Origin: Betaproteobacteria bacterium
GTDB taxonomy: Bacteria; Pseudomonadota; Gammaproteobacteria; Burkholderiales; Burkholderiaceae_F
Length of the DNA: 64,000 nucleotides
Assembly: GCA_016861185.1 (NCBI GenBank)
Contig: BOKW01000005.1
Span: forward strand, 279,228 to 343,227
Direction: 5' to 3'
Of this stretch, positions 27,738 through 36,760 are shown in pieces. Numbering within the stretch: position 1 is the first letter of the stretch; the number at the start of each line of letters is the position of its first letter. The notes below the pieces were generated by a model. That model searched no databases, was not told where the DNA came from, and saw only the letters and a program-made list of their open reading frames with translations. A program made the position numbers and the translations under genes.

Positions 27738-28157
27738 TCAGCCGGCGCTGTCCGTGACGACGATGGGTCCGTACGTCTTGCCTTCGGTGCACTTGCGATA
27801 GGCCGGCACGAACTTCTGCGTCTGGAACTCCTTGGACCAACCGCCGTCGTGCTCGCGGTACTTGAACACCACCTGGATGCTGTTCAGGTCGACGTTCTTG
27901 GCATTGGCCAGGTTGTCGCCGTCGGTCATGCAGGTGGCTCCGTGCTTGCACACGAGGTTCTTGACGTCCTCCGTGTGCGTATTGCCGGTGTGCGGGTTGA
28001 AGTACTTGACCTGGCGGATCTCGATCTCGCGCCCTTCGAAGTGGTTGTTGGTCACCTTGAACTTGACGTCCTTGCAGGTGTCCGCTAGCGCGGGTGTGGC
28101 AGCTGCGGCGAGTCCGGCGGCAGCGAGGGAAGCGAAAAGCAGCTTGCTGGGTTTCAT
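27738..28157 (-). CDS. Exported Cys-containing protein of unknown function
   Basis: 139 aa. Signal peptide to ALA around residue 25, then a compact beta-rich domain with five Cys residues (TCKDVKFKVTNNHFEGREI, LVCKHGATCMTDGDN, YRKCTEGKTYGP). The ATG at 28157 follows GGAGTGACACG, a usable ribosome binding site, and is supported by the signal peptide. Function unknown. Confidence 0.75.
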   Translation of the reverse strand: MKPSKLLFASLAAAGLAAAATPALADTCKDVKFKVTNNHFEGREIEIRQVKYFNPHTGNTHTEDVKNLVCKHGATCMTDGDNLANAKNVDLNSIQVVFKYREHDGGWSKEFQTQKFVPAYRKCTEGKTYGPIVVTDSAG

Positions 28158-28283
28158 CGTGTCACTCCAAACGTGTGGGTTGAGTGCTGCTCGAACAGCG
28201 GTGAGATCCGTCTGCTCGTCGGGTAAGAACGCGGCGGGGTGCGCCGGCCGGACATCGTTGCGTGTCGGACATTCGACGGCACG

Positions 28284-28323
28284 AAAAAAATCGCCGCCGG
28301 CGCACGGCGGCGCCGGCGGCGAT
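28284..28323 (-). terminator. Strong intrinsic terminator
   Basis: Read on the minus strand, a perfect 13-bp GC-rich stem (28323-28311 with 28302-28290) with an 8-base loop is followed by a T-run (28290-28284). It lies 22 bp after the stop of the gene at 28346-28927 and separates it from the next exported-protein gene. Confidence 0.85.
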
Positions 28324-28345
28324 CCGGGCGAGCGCCCTGGCGCGA

Positions 28346-28927
28346 CTACCTGCTGGCCGCGCTCAGCGCGCCGCCGGTCTTGATCGCGAACGTGTAGTGC
28401 GTGACTTGCACGCTGGCGTTGTCGCGGCTGCCCGCGCCGCCGTTCGGTTGAACGACCGGATCGCCGGCGACCGTGTCGACCTCTTTCGCGTCCAGTCCGA
28501 GCGCACTCGCCTCCTGCTGGTCCAGGTTCGCCACGCGGTTGCTCACGGTCGTCGGGTTGACGTCGGCCAGTACGTAATCCTGGCCTTGCGCCAGATTGCC
28601 GACCGGATCGGTGCTGCCGAGGCTGACGTTGTTGCGCAAGCAGAGGTCCCGGCCCTGCGGCGTGCCGGGCGCGGCGGCGCGAATCAGGTAGTTCGGAAAC
28701 TTCGGGTCGAGGCACTCCAGTTGCACGGTGATGTTGCGCGCCTTCGAGCACTTGAACGCGCCGCCACTCAACGCGCCCGTGTAGCCGCTGCGGCAGATCA
28801 TGCCGTCGTCGGGCGTGCCGAGCAGGTTGGGGGTGGCGGTGATGCCGAAAGCGGGCGCCGCGAGTCCGATGCCGGCGACGGCGGCGGCCACACCGGCGGC
28901 GACAGACAGGGGCCGGAAGGTCTTCAT
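28346..28927 (-). CDS. Exported protein of unknown function
   Basis: 193 aa from ATG at 28927, preceded on its strand by GAGGAAACGAGC (good ribosome binding site). Signal peptide with AFG cleavage region about residue 28. The mature part contains Cys residues in MICRSGYTG, FKCSKAR, LECLDPKF and LCLRNN, likely two disulfides, then Asn/Asp-rich sequence. Family not recognised. A strong terminator follows, so it is monocistronic. Confidence 0.75.
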   Translation of the reverse strand: MKTFRPLSVAAGVAAAVAGIGLAAPAFGITATPNLLGTPDDGMICRSGYTGALSGGAFKCSKARNITVQLECLDPKFPNYLIRAAAPGTPQGRDLCLRNNVSLGSTDPVGNLAQGQDYVLADVNPTTVSNRVANLDQQEASALGLDAKEVDTVAGDPVVQPNGGAGSRDNASVQVTHYTFAIKTGGALSAASR

Positions 28928-29146
28928 GCTCGTTTCCTCGGTCAGCAAGTTGAGAGTTGTCGCTCGGTCAGCGGGCTTGCACCCGCCTTGCCGGTAAGAA
29001 CGCGACCGGGCGGCGGATCCGGACAGCGCTCCGAGATTCACGCCGGTCGCCGACAACGCACCCGCCGGCGCAACGCGGACGAAACGACTGGGCGTTCTCC
29101 CGCGCGAGCATGGGAAAGCGAATCCCGCCGGCTGCGGCGATGCGAG
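28928..29146. other. Intergenic stretch without a recognised gene
   Basis: No gene or clear palindrome was found between the exported-protein gene and the PIN remnant. It should hold the promoter of the exported-protein gene, but no -35/-10 pair stands out. Confidence 0.4.
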
Positions 29147-29503
29147 TCAAAGGAACGGGTTTGTGACGGTCAATCGACCGTCGACGACCTGTCCTGCCTG
29201 CAAATCTTCGGCCAACAGCTCCGCGCATCCGGCCAGGAGAGCCGCGGCCGCAATCAGCCCGTCGTATACGGACAGTCCGTAACGCTCGACGAGCTCCAAA
29301 CCGCGATCGTGCGTTTCTTCAGTGACGGGGACGACCCGGCACACGGCGCGGACCACGGCGAGCGACTCGCGCACTTCAGCGACGGACATGCCGAGCTTGC
29401 GCGTCGCTACCGATGCGAACTCGTTGAGCACCTGAACGCCTACGATCCCGCCGTCGGACAACACGGCCTCGGCGCGATCAGCCTTGGCCGCGTCGGCGGA
29501 AAT
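29147..29503 (-). pseudogene. PIN-domain (VapC-like) toxin remnant lacking its N-terminus
   Basis: 118 codons remain. Sequence from ISADAAKADRAEAVLSDGG through VGVQVLNEFASVATRKLG to GLSVYDGLIAAAALLAGC matches the PIN-domain ribonuclease family, including the middle acid (LNEF) and the C-terminal acid (YDG). The first ~13 residues, which would hold the start codon and the first catalytic Asp of an LDTN motif, are missing. The remnant begins immediately after the stop codon of the upstream kinase gene (29503-29505). An internal ATG at 29389 exists but would give a non-catalytic fragment. No antitoxin gene is adjacent. Confidence 0.75.
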
Positions 29504-32157
29504 CAGCCCGAAACCGCCGGACCGCGGTCGCGTCTTCCCGTTTGCAGGGTGCCGCTGCCGTCGCGCACCGCCCGCGCGAGGCGCTGACGCAGCGAGGCCG
29601 GAACGAAGTCGTTGCCCTGGGCGATCGCTTCGGCCTCGCGCACGCAGGTCGCCGCATCGGCCGCGCGGCCGGCGCTTCGGAACACGGTCGCGCGGTCGAG
29701 CCGGGCCTGCAGCGCCAGTTGCGGCGAAAACGCCGGCGACGGCGCGGGCGTCTGCGCCAGTTGCCCGACCGCGGCCTCGACGCGCCCCGCGTACGCGAGC
29801 GCCAGCGCGTGGTCGTGCGCAACCGCGCGCAGCATCTCGTTGTCGGCGGCCGCGCCGCGCAGGATGCGTTGCGCCTCGGCCAGCGTTGCGAGTGCATCGG
29901 CGTCGCGCCGCGCGGCAAGCAGCGCGCGGCCGCGCGTCGCGTATGCGAGTCCCAGCGACAGCGCATCGCGCTCCTGGTAGTTCGACAGGATCGCCAGCCC
30001 TTCTTCGGTGAACGCCAGCGCGCGCTCGACGGCGCCCGCTTCGAGAAGAATCGGCGCGAAGGCCAGCAACCGCAGCGCGTACACGCGCGTGCGGCCGGCG
30101 AACGCGGCCTCGGTTGCGGCGAGCAGCGCGTCGCTCTCGCGCAGGGCTTCGTCGATGCGACCGAGCCCGGCGAGCGCGTGTACGCGCGCCGTGCGCGCGT
30201 ACAGCACCATGACGTGCCGCGTGTTGCCGCCGTGCAGGTCGAGTGCGAGCTGCACCGCCTGCTCGGCCTCTTCGAGGCCGCGCGCCGGCTGGCCGCGCCA
30301 CGTCAGCGTTTCCGATCGTCGCGCCAGCAGCAGCAGGCCGTTGACGTGCCGGCCGCCGAAGCGGCGCTCGAGCACGCCCAGCCCTTCGTCGACGGCGCGC
30401 TCGCACTCGTCCATCCGGTACTCGCCGCAATTCAGGTTGACGAGGTTCACCAGCGCGGCGAGCAGCTGGTTCGGCAGCTCGGTTTCGCGCGCGCGCAGCC
30501 GCGGCACGATGTCCTCCAGCACCGCGCGCATCTCGGCGTAGCGGTTCTGCCGCCGATACGCCTGCGACAGCATGCTCTTGGCCCACAGCACGCGCTTGTC
30601 GCTCGCGTCCAGCCCGGTTTGCGCTTCGGCGATCGCCTGCAGCAGCACGGACTCGGCGGTCTTGGCGTCCTCCAGCATCAGCAGGCTGTCGCCGAGAGTA
30701 CCGAGCAGTTCGACCCGCACCGCGACGCGCTTCGGATCGATGCGGTCGATGCGCGCGCGGGCGCGGGCGAGCATCTCGGCGGGCGAAATCACCTTGCCGG
30801 CGGCGTTCTGCGGGCCGGCGTCGCGCAGCATCGCGAGAACGAAGTTCTTCACTTCGTCGGCGTTGCTCCGCTCGCGCAGCGCGACCTCGCGGCTCCGCTG
30901 CGCTTCGCGCGCCTGCCAGGACGCGACCGCCGCGCCGGCGATCGCGGTCGCCATTACGGCGGCCGCGGCGGCGACCGCGTAGCGATGGCGCAGCACGAAC
31001 TTGCCGGCGCGATACGGCCACCGATCCGGCTGCGCCCGCACCGGCTGCTGCGCGAGATAGCGCTCGATGTCCTCGGCCAGCGCTTCTACCGTGCCGTAGC
31101 GCTCACTCGGCACCTTCTTCAGCGCCTTGAGCACGATGGTGTCCAGATCGCCGCGCAGCCGCTTCCTTAGCTTCGGCTCGCTCGCGGCTGCGCTGGGCCG
31201 CGCCGGCTCGGCGGCCACGATCGCCTCTTCCAGCGCCGCGCGCGAGTCGCGCTTCAGTTTGTACGGTCTGGCGCCCGCCAGCAGCTCGAACAGCACCACG
31301 CCGAGCGCATACACGTCGGCCGCGGTGCCGATCGGCTGACCGAGAATCTGTTCGGGTGCCGCATAGTCGGGCGTCAGCGCGCGGCCGGCAAGCTGCGTGA
31401 GTTCGGTTTCCCGTGCATGTCCATCCTCCAGCAGCTTGGCGATACCGAAGTCAAGCAGCTTCACTTCGCCCGCTTCGGTGACCAGGATGTTGGCCGGCTT
31501 CAGATCGCGATGCACGACGAGCTGCGCGTGCGCGTGCGCCACGGCGCGCGCGACCTGCAGGAAGAGCTGCAGGCGGGCCGGCACGTCGAGCGCCTTGCGC
31601 GTACAGTGGGCGTCGATCCGCTCGCCCTCGACGTACTCCAGCGCGAGGTACGGCTGACCGTCGGCGGTCAAGCCCGCGTCGTACAGCCGCGCAATGTTCG
31701 GATGGTTCAGCGCCGCGAGGATCTCGCGCTCGCGCGCCAGCCGCTCGGCCAGCGCCGCACGCTGCGTCAGCAGCCGCGGCAGCTTCAGCGCCACCTGCCG
31801 CCGCTGCAGCATGTCGGTGCGCTCGGCCAGCCACACCGCGCCCATGCCGCCTTCGCCGAGCGGGCGAATCAGCCGGTACGGGCCGATCGCGGCGCCGGGT
31901 GCGAGCACGGCGTCGCCGCGCCGGGCACGCTCGGCCAAAAACTGGACGGTTTCGACGTGCGGCAGCGTATCGAGCGGCGAGCTGTCGCCGGCCGCGTGTG
32001 CAAGCAGCGCGCGCAGGCGCGGCTTCAGATCCTCGTCCTCCTGTCCGAGGCGTTCGATCCAAGCCGTGCGCTCGGTCGGCACCAGCGCCAGCGCGCCGTC
32101 GAGCAGTCCGCGCAGCCGCGACCACTGCACCGGATCGAGTTCGAAGTTCGCCTTCAT
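29503..32157 (-). CDS. Serine/threonine protein kinase with TPR-like C-terminus
   Basis: 884 aa. A Hanks-type kinase domain spans about residues 93-345: P-loop GEGGMG (101-106), Lys125, HRDLKPAN (216-223) and DFG (236-238). A transmembrane helix follows near residue 390 (HRYAVAAAAAVMATAIAGAA). The last ~450 residues are helical repeats of TPR type. It lies 27 bp downstream of an ECF sigma gene, a partnership common in this STK class. Its C-terminus abuts a truncated PIN gene, so the last few residues (GPAVSG) may be recombinant rather than ancestral. Confidence 0.92.
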   Translation of the reverse strand: MKANFELDPVQWSRLRGLLDGALALVPTERTAWIERLGQEDEDLKPRLRALLAHAAGDSSPLDTLPHVETVQFLAERARRGDAVLAPGAAIGPYRLIRPLGEGGMGAVWLAERTDMLQRRQVALKLPRLLTQRAALAERLAREREILAALNHPNIARLYDAGLTADGQPYLALEYVEGERIDAHCTRKALDVPARLQLFLQVARAVAHAHAQLVVHRDLKPANILVTEAGEVKLLDFGIAKLLEDGHARETELTQLAGRALTPDYAAPEQILGQPIGTAADVYALGVVLFELLAGARPYKLKRDSRAALEEAIVAAEPARPSAAASEPKLRKRLRGDLDTIVLKALKKVPSERYGTVEALAEDIERYLAQQPVRAQPDRWPYRAGKFVLRHRYAVAAAAAVMATAIAGAAVASWQAREAQRSREVALRERSNADEVKNFVLAMLRDAGPQNAAGKVISPAEMLARARARIDRIDPKRVAVRVELLGTLGDSLLMLEDAKTAESVLLQAIAEAQTGLDASDKRVLWAKSMLSQAYRRQNRYAEMRAVLEDIVPRLRARETELPNQLLAALVNLVNLNCGEYRMDECERAVDEGLGVLERRFGGRHVNGLLLLARRSETLTWRGQPARGLEEAEQAVQLALDLHGGNTRHVMVLYARTARVHALAGLGRIDEALRESDALLAATEAAFAGRTRVYALRLLAFAPILLEAGAVERALAFTEEGLAILSNYQERDALSLGLAYATRGRALLAARRDADALATLAEAQRILRGAAADNEMLRAVAHDHALALAYAGRVEAAVGQLAQTPAPSPAFSPQLALQARLDRATVFRSAGRAADAATCVREAEAIAQGNDFVPASLRQRLARAVRDGSGTLQTGRRDRGPAVSG

Positions 32158-32184
32158 CGTCGCCCGCGCGGCGGGGCCGCTCGG

Positions 32185-32724
32185 CTACTTGAGCGCGTCT
32201 GCCAGGAACAGCCGCGCCTGCTCCCAGTCGCGCCGCACGGTGCGGTCGGTGACGCCGAGCGCTTGCGCGATTTCCGCTTCCGTCAGTCCGCCGAAGTAAC
32301 GCATCTCCACCACTTGGGTCATCCGTTCGTCGACCTTCGCCAACTCGGCGAGCGCTTCGTGCACGCGCAGGATCTCGGCTTCGCCCGCCACGCGGCCGTC
32401 GACGAGCTGCGTGCTGAACGTGACGTGCGCGGCGTCGCCGCCGCGCCGCTCAGCGAGCCGCTGCCGCGCGAAGTCGACGATGATCGACCGCATCACCCGA
32501 CCTGCATAAACGAGAAATCGCGCCCGATCCGGAAACTGGACTTCGTGATTGGCAGCCAGCTTCAGGAAGGTCTCGTGCACCAGCGCGGTGGTATCGAGCA
32601 GCGTGTTGCGTCCGCCGCTGCGCAGGCGCGCCCGCGCGAGCTGCCGCAGCTCGCGGTACGTCGAATCGAACAGCGCGTCGACCTGCGGCGCTTCGCCGTC
32701 CCGCGCTTCGCCTACCGGTGACAT
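32185..32724 (-). CDS. ECF-type RNA polymerase sigma factor (kinase-associated)
   Basis: 179 aa. Region 2 is visible as ALFDSTYRELRQLARARLRS and RFLVYAGRVMRSIIVDFAR, and region 4 as VVEMRYFGGLTEAEIAQALG followed by TDRTVRRDWEQARLFL. This pattern fits the ECF group regularly encoded next to Ser/Thr kinases (TIGR02999-like). No anti-sigma gene is adjacent; the downstream kinase probably controls it. Confidence 0.9.
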   Translation of the reverse strand: MSPVGEARDGEAPQVDALFDSTYRELRQLARARLRSGGRNTLLDTTALVHETFLKLAANHEVQFPDRARFLVYAGRVMRSIIVDFARQRLAERRGGDAAHVTFSTQLVDGRVAGEAEILRVHEALAELAKVDERMTQVVEMRYFGGLTEAEIAQALGVTDRTVRRDWEQARLFLADALK

Positions 32725-32896
32725 CGATACCCCCTTCCGTCCCGATCCGGGGGCGGCCGCCCCGGAACGAAATGCAGGCTACGCCGCGCGTCGCGCTGAG
32801 GCTATGGAGGATTGCGCATCGGGGCCTCGCGCGCATTGCGCCTGCCCCAAGAATGCGGGAGGGAGCGCACCGCTTCGCCGGCGCGCGAGCGGCGCG

Positions 32897-33082
32897 CTAC
32901 GCGCGGTCGTCGAGTGTCATCACCGCGCGGACCAGCAGGTGCGCCGCCTCCAGGACCATCCAGGCAAGCAGGCCGGCCGTCAAAGTGCGCAGTGAAGCGA
33001 AGCCGAAGCCGGCGATCGATTCGACCGCGGGGCCGAACAGCCACTCGATGACCATGCCGGCAGCGAAGGCGAACTTGAACAC
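32897..33082 (-). CDS. Possible small membrane protein
   Basis: 61 aa from a GTG start. Two hydrophobic stretches (FAFAAGMVIEWLFGPAVESIAGFGF and LTAGLLAWMVLEAAHLLVRAVM) suggest a small membrane protein. The start context is weak and no family is recognised. Confidence 0.42.
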   Translation of the reverse strand: MFKFAFAAGMVIEWLFGPAVESIAGFGFASLRTLTAGLLAWMVLEAAHLLVRAVMTLDDRA

Positions 33083-33218
33083 GGCGATTCCCGTCTGGGC
33101 GACATCCGACTATTCGGCGCGCCGGCGGCTCGACTTGAGCGGGCGGGACTGCCGTTTGACGGAGGGGACATCGAAGTGCCCGCGGCGATCGGGCGCGGAT
33201 TCGCGCCAACCGACCGGG

Positions 33219-34121
33219 TCAGGTTTCGCGCACCAGCAGCAGCGGCGTGCGGCATTGCGCCGCGACGCGCGTGGCGACCGAGCCGAGCACGGCCGACTTC
33301 ATCGCGCCGCGGCCGCGCGAGCCGAGCACGAGCACGTCGAGCCTGTTCTTCTTCGCGTAGGCGGCGATCTCGTCGCCGGCGTCGTTGCCGACCAGACACA
33401 GCGCATCGGCGACGAGCCCGGCGCGCTCCAGTTGCCTGCGCGCCGGTGCGACGGCCGCGTCGAACCGCTGGCTTTGCATCCCGACGACCTGCTCGGCCTT
33501 GTAGACCTGCAGCGGCGCGTCGCCGAGTCCGGGAATCACGAACGCCGCGAGGTCGGGCACCACGTGCAGCAGCACCAGCGTCGGCGATTCGCCCCACAGT
33601 TCGCGGTGCTCGATCGCGTAGCGCAGCGCGGCTGCGCTGTACTTGCTGCCGTCGACCGCGATACCGACCTTCAACGCGGCGCGGCGCGGTGCGGCGGCGT
33701 CGCGTACGACGAGCAGCGGCGTCGTGCACGACGCGAGCACGGCCTGCGTCACCGAACCGAGCAGCAGACCCCTGACCGCGGAGTGCCCGTGCGAACCCAT
33801 CACGATCAGGTCGGCGCCGCTGCGCGCGGCGGCGCGCGCGATCTCCGCGCCCGCCACGCCGACCGCGAAGTTCGAGCGGACCGCGAGCCCCGCACGCAGC
33901 AACTTCGCCACCGCGGGCTCGAGGATCCGGTTCGCCTCGGCCGCCAGATAAGCGCGGATCGTCGCCTTGGTGGCGACGCGTTCGATGCGCGGCGGCACCG
34001 GAAGCTGCACGTTCAGCAGCTCGACTTCGGGCTTCGCGCCGATCAGCTTCGTGCGCGACGCGATGAGTGCGAGCGCGGCGTCGCTGTATTTGCTGCCGTC
34101 GACCGGGACCAGGATCTTCAT
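33219..34121 (-). CDS. Tandem universal stress protein (two UspA domains)
   Basis: 300 aa made of two UspA repeats. Each begins with the nucleotide-binding strand (MKILVPVDGSKYSDAAL; KVGIAVDGSKYSAAAL). Each ends with the ATP-binding loop: GSHGHSAVRGLLLGSVTQAV then LLVV in the first, GSRGRGAMKSAVLGSVATRV then LLLV in the second. The G-x2-G-x9-G(S/T) pattern indicates ATP-binding Usp. Fused tandem Usps respond to stress or energy limitation. It is transcribed toward the sigma/kinase genes but separated by a spacer. Confidence 0.93.
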   Translation of the reverse strand: MKILVPVDGSKYSDAALALIASRTKLIGAKPEVELLNVQLPVPPRIERVATKATIRAYLAAEANRILEPAVAKLLRAGLAVRSNFAVGVAGAEIARAAARSGADLIVMGSHGHSAVRGLLLGSVTQAVLASCTTPLLVVRDAAAPRRAALKVGIAVDGSKYSAAALRYAIEHRELWGESPTLVLLHVVPDLAAFVIPGLGDAPLQVYKAEQVVGMQSQRFDAAVAPARRQLERAGLVADALCLVGNDAGDEIAAYAKKNRLDVLVLGSRGRGAMKSAVLGSVATRVAAQCRTPLLLVRET

Positions 34122-34209
34122 CGGCTTGCCTCCAGGCGCTTTGCCTGATTCAAGCTAGCACCGGATGCGTGCAGCGGCCTTGGCGGCGGTCAAGCAGGCG
34201 TCCGAAGCG

Positions 34210-34237
34210 AAAAAGCCGCCGGCATTGCCGGCGGCTT
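34210..34237 (-). terminator. Terminator after the triple-rhodanese gene
   Basis: On the minus strand an 11-12 bp stem formed by AAGCCGCCGGCA (34213-34224) and TGCCGGCGGCTT (34226-34237) is followed by a T-run (34214-34210). It lies 20 bp after the stop at 34258 and closes the psr-type operon. Confidence 0.75.
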
Positions 34238-34257
34238 CGCGGACGTTTTCCAGCCGG

Positions 34258-35643
34258 CTACAGCTTCGGCGCCAGCTTGAAGCTGCCGTCCTTGGCGATG
34301 TCGATGTCGGCGTTCAGGAAGCCCGCCTTGTAGCCGGCGTCCTTGAGTTTGTGATACGCCATCTCGGCGCGGATGCCGGTCGAGCAGTGCGCGACGATGC
34401 GCTTGTCCTTCGGCAGTTCCTTCATGCGCGCGGCGAGCTCCTCGTCGGGGATCAGCACCGCGCCCTTGATCATGCCGGCGTTGGCTTCGTCCTGGTTGCG
34501 CACGTCGAGGATCAGCACGTCGGACGGCGTGTTGCTCGCGAGCTTGCGAAACTCGTCGGCGGGGATCGCGCCCGGTCGGGGTTTTGGCGCGTACGCGACC
34601 TTGGTCGCCGCCGGCACGCCGGACTCGATCGCGTAACCCGCGGCCTGCCAGCCGAGCAGTCCGCCCGCGATCACCTGCACGTTGGTCTGACCCGCCCTGA
34701 CGAGCGCGCGCGCAGCGGCGACCGCATCGGCGCCGCCGCGGCCGTCGTAGACGATGATCGGCGCCTTGAGCTTCGGATCCGGGAAGCTCTTGAGCTGCGT
34801 CCTGACCGCCTTCGCCGGGATGCCGACTGCGCCTTTGACATGACCCGCCGCCGCCTCTTCGGCGGAACGGACGTCGAGGATCACCGCGGGGATGTCCTTG
34901 TCGATGTACGCGGCCTTGACGAACTCCGGCGTGGTCGCGAGGTAGTCCTTCGTCTCCCATTCGGGAACACCCTCGTGATAGACCTTGGTGTTCGTGTAGC
35001 CGAGCGCGATCGCCTTGCGTTGCGACAGCGGGCTCATCTGGCAGGTCACGCCCTGGCAGAAGAAGACGAGCAGCGCGTTCTTGTCCGCGGACAGGCGTCC
35101 GACGACCTTGTCCCACGCCGGATACGGCACGTTGACGGCGCCGGGGATCGTGCCCTGCTGGAAGCGGGGCAGCGGGCGCGAGTCGATCAGCATGAAGTTG
35201 CCCGCACCCTGATCGACCAGTTTGCGCACGAACGCGTAGTCGACGAGGTCCTGTTTGGCGACCTTGACCGGCCCCTTGAAGCGGATCTCGGTCGCCCACT
35301 TCTGGCCGTCGCGCTCGACGAACGCGATGCGCGTCTCGTGGTTCTTGCGCACGTCGCGCAGGTGCTCGACCTTCTTCGCGTCGCCGGCATCGACGACTTT
35401 CAGCGTCTTCTCGTCGAAGCGGACGATCTCCTTCGCGGCGTCGATGCCGAGCTGGATCGACTGCGACTTGAAGGCGACGTTCTCGAAATATCCGCTGACC
35501 ACGCCCGGCTCGGGCTTGTGGCAGTTGTTGCAGACCGCCGGCTGCGTGGCCTTCGGCGCCGGCTGCGCTCCTGCGATGACGGGCAGCAGGGCCGCGGTCG
35601 CAGCCAGCACGATCGGCACTAAGGATCCGGTGTTTCTCGTCAT
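34258..35643 (-). CDS. Exported protein with a CxxCH site and three rhodanese-like domains
   Basis: 461 aa. A signal peptide (AALLPVIAGAQ) precedes Cys38-x-x-Cys41-His42 (CNNCHKPEPG), a c-type heme-binding motif. Three rhodanese-like domains follow. Domain 1 has Cys196 in FFCQGVTCQMS. Domain 2 has Asp300 where the sulfur-carrying Cys should be (VYDGRGGADA), so it is probably inactive. Domain 3 has Cys420 in AHCSTGIRAEMA. Rhodaneses carry persulfide sulfur. It is last in an operon after a PsrA/B/C-like complex and may accept or deliver sulfur for it in the periplasm (inference). Ribosome binding site GGAGAG; terminator follows at 34210-34237. Confidence 0.88.
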   Translation of the reverse strand: MTRNTGSLVPIVLAATAALLPVIAGAQPAPKATQPAVCNNCHKPEPGVVSGYFENVAFKSQSIQLGIDAAKEIVRFDEKTLKVVDAGDAKKVEHLRDVRKNHETRIAFVERDGQKWATEIRFKGPVKVAKQDLVDYAFVRKLVDQGAGNFMLIDSRPLPRFQQGTIPGAVNVPYPAWDKVVGRLSADKNALLVFFCQGVTCQMSPLSQRKAIALGYTNTKVYHEGVPEWETKDYLATTPEFVKAAYIDKDIPAVILDVRSAEEAAAGHVKGAVGIPAKAVRTQLKSFPDPKLKAPIIVYDGRGGADAVAAARALVRAGQTNVQVIAGGLLGWQAAGYAIESGVPAATKVAYAPKPRPGAIPADEFRKLASNTPSDVLILDVRNQDEANAGMIKGAVLIPDEELAARMKELPKDKRIVAHCSTGIRAEMAYHKLKDAGYKAGFLNADIDIAKDGSFKLAPKL

Positions 35644-35695
35644 GATTCACTCTCCAGCAGGTTGCATTGAGAACCCGAGGCCGCGCGCTGCGGTG

Positions 35696-36745
35696 TCACC
35701 GCGCGGCGGCCTGAACGATTTCGCTCATTTGCCCGGCGTTGACCATCAGCCAGCGCAGCGTGTAGCCGCCGGCCAGCACGAGCACGGCGGGCACGATCGT
35801 GTGCGGGATGCGGTGTGCCAGCTCGAGTCCCTGCAGCGCGAGCGGCACCAGGATGCCGAGCACGACCAGCACGCCCCAGAAAGCGAACGCGAACCTGCCG
35901 CTCATCAGCAGATCGAACGCCGCGGCGTGCGACGCGGTCGCGGTCACCAGCCCGATCAGCAACAGCCCCAACATCAGCAGCTCGACCGCGAGGAAGCCGA
36001 TGTCGGCGCGGATCAGTGCGTTCGCGGTTCCCTTTTCTGGAGGCTCCTTGCCGAGCAGTTGGATCAGCGCGCCGAGCGCGCCGCCGATCAGGCCCTGCGG
36101 CGCGGGCCGCCGCGGTCGCAGCAGCGCCGCCAGCAGATGCAGCAGCGCCGCGCCGGCCGACAGCCCCGACACGAGGAACAGCGGGCCGAGGATCGAGACG
36201 TTCCACAGCGGCCGCGCGACCATCGTCGACAGCAGGATGCCGGTGTAGATGCCGAGCGCCACGCCCAGCACGATGTTGATCCACGCGAGCAGCCGCAGGG
36301 TGTGCGCCGACGCGAGCAGCACGTCGGACCAGCGCGCGAGCTGCGGCACGCGCTGCCCGAGCCACGGCCACGCCTCGGGCAGCCGGATCAGCGCCGATAC
36401 CAGCAGCAGCGGGTAGACGATGATCAGCACCCACGAGCCCCAGGACATCGGCGAAGCCGGCTCGAAGGTCAGGTACACGGCCCACACGTACAGCTTGTGC
36501 GCGAGGTCGAGGAACAGCGCCAGCATGCCGAGGTTCAGCAGCATGAACGCGGCGATCGGCGCGTGCAGCGAGAAGTAGCCCTTCGGGTCCTCGCCGCGCG
36601 CCAGCCGCAGCAGCGCGATGCCGCCGAGGATCATCAGGCCGGCGACGATGCCGCCGACGAAGAGGTACAGCGGGATCTCCCAGCTCCACACCGACAGATG
36701 CGGGTCCACCAGCGGGTTGTGCCGGGTGGTCGTGATCTCGAGCAT
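35696..36745 (-). CDS. NrfD/PsrC-type membrane anchor subunit
   Basis: 349 aa with about eight to nine hydrophobic helices. The opening TTRHNPLVDPHLSVWSWEIP then LYLFVGGIVAGLMILGGIAL and the following HAPIAAFMLLNLGMLALFLDLAHKLY are typical of the NrfD/PsrC quinone-interacting subunit. It exchanges electrons with the quinone pool and anchors the complex. It lies 15 bp after the ferredoxin subunit gene, with a GAGGAG ribosome binding site. Predicted inner-membrane. Confidence 0.9.
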   Translation of the reverse strand: MLEITTTRHNPLVDPHLSVWSWEIPLYLFVGGIVAGLMILGGIALLRLARGEDPKGYFSLHAPIAAFMLLNLGMLALFLDLAHKLYVWAVYLTFEPASPMSWGSWVLIIVYPLLLVSALIRLPEAWPWLGQRVPQLARWSDVLLASAHTLRLLAWINIVLGVALGIYTGILLSTMVARPLWNVSILGPLFLVSGLSAGAALLHLLAALLRPRRPAPQGLIGGALGALIQLLGKEPPEKGTANALIRADIGFLAVELLMLGLLLIGLVTATASHAAAFDLLMSGRFAFAFWGVLVVLGILVPLALQGLELAHRIPHTIVPAVLVLAGGYTLRWLMVNAGQMSEIVQAAAR

Positions 36746-36760
36746 CGTGACTCCTCGCGA

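Noticed and set aside
29147..31021. Long minus-strand frame containing the PIN remnant
   Set aside because: The upstream part is a shadow of the kinase gene in another frame. Only the last 118 codons resemble a protein family.
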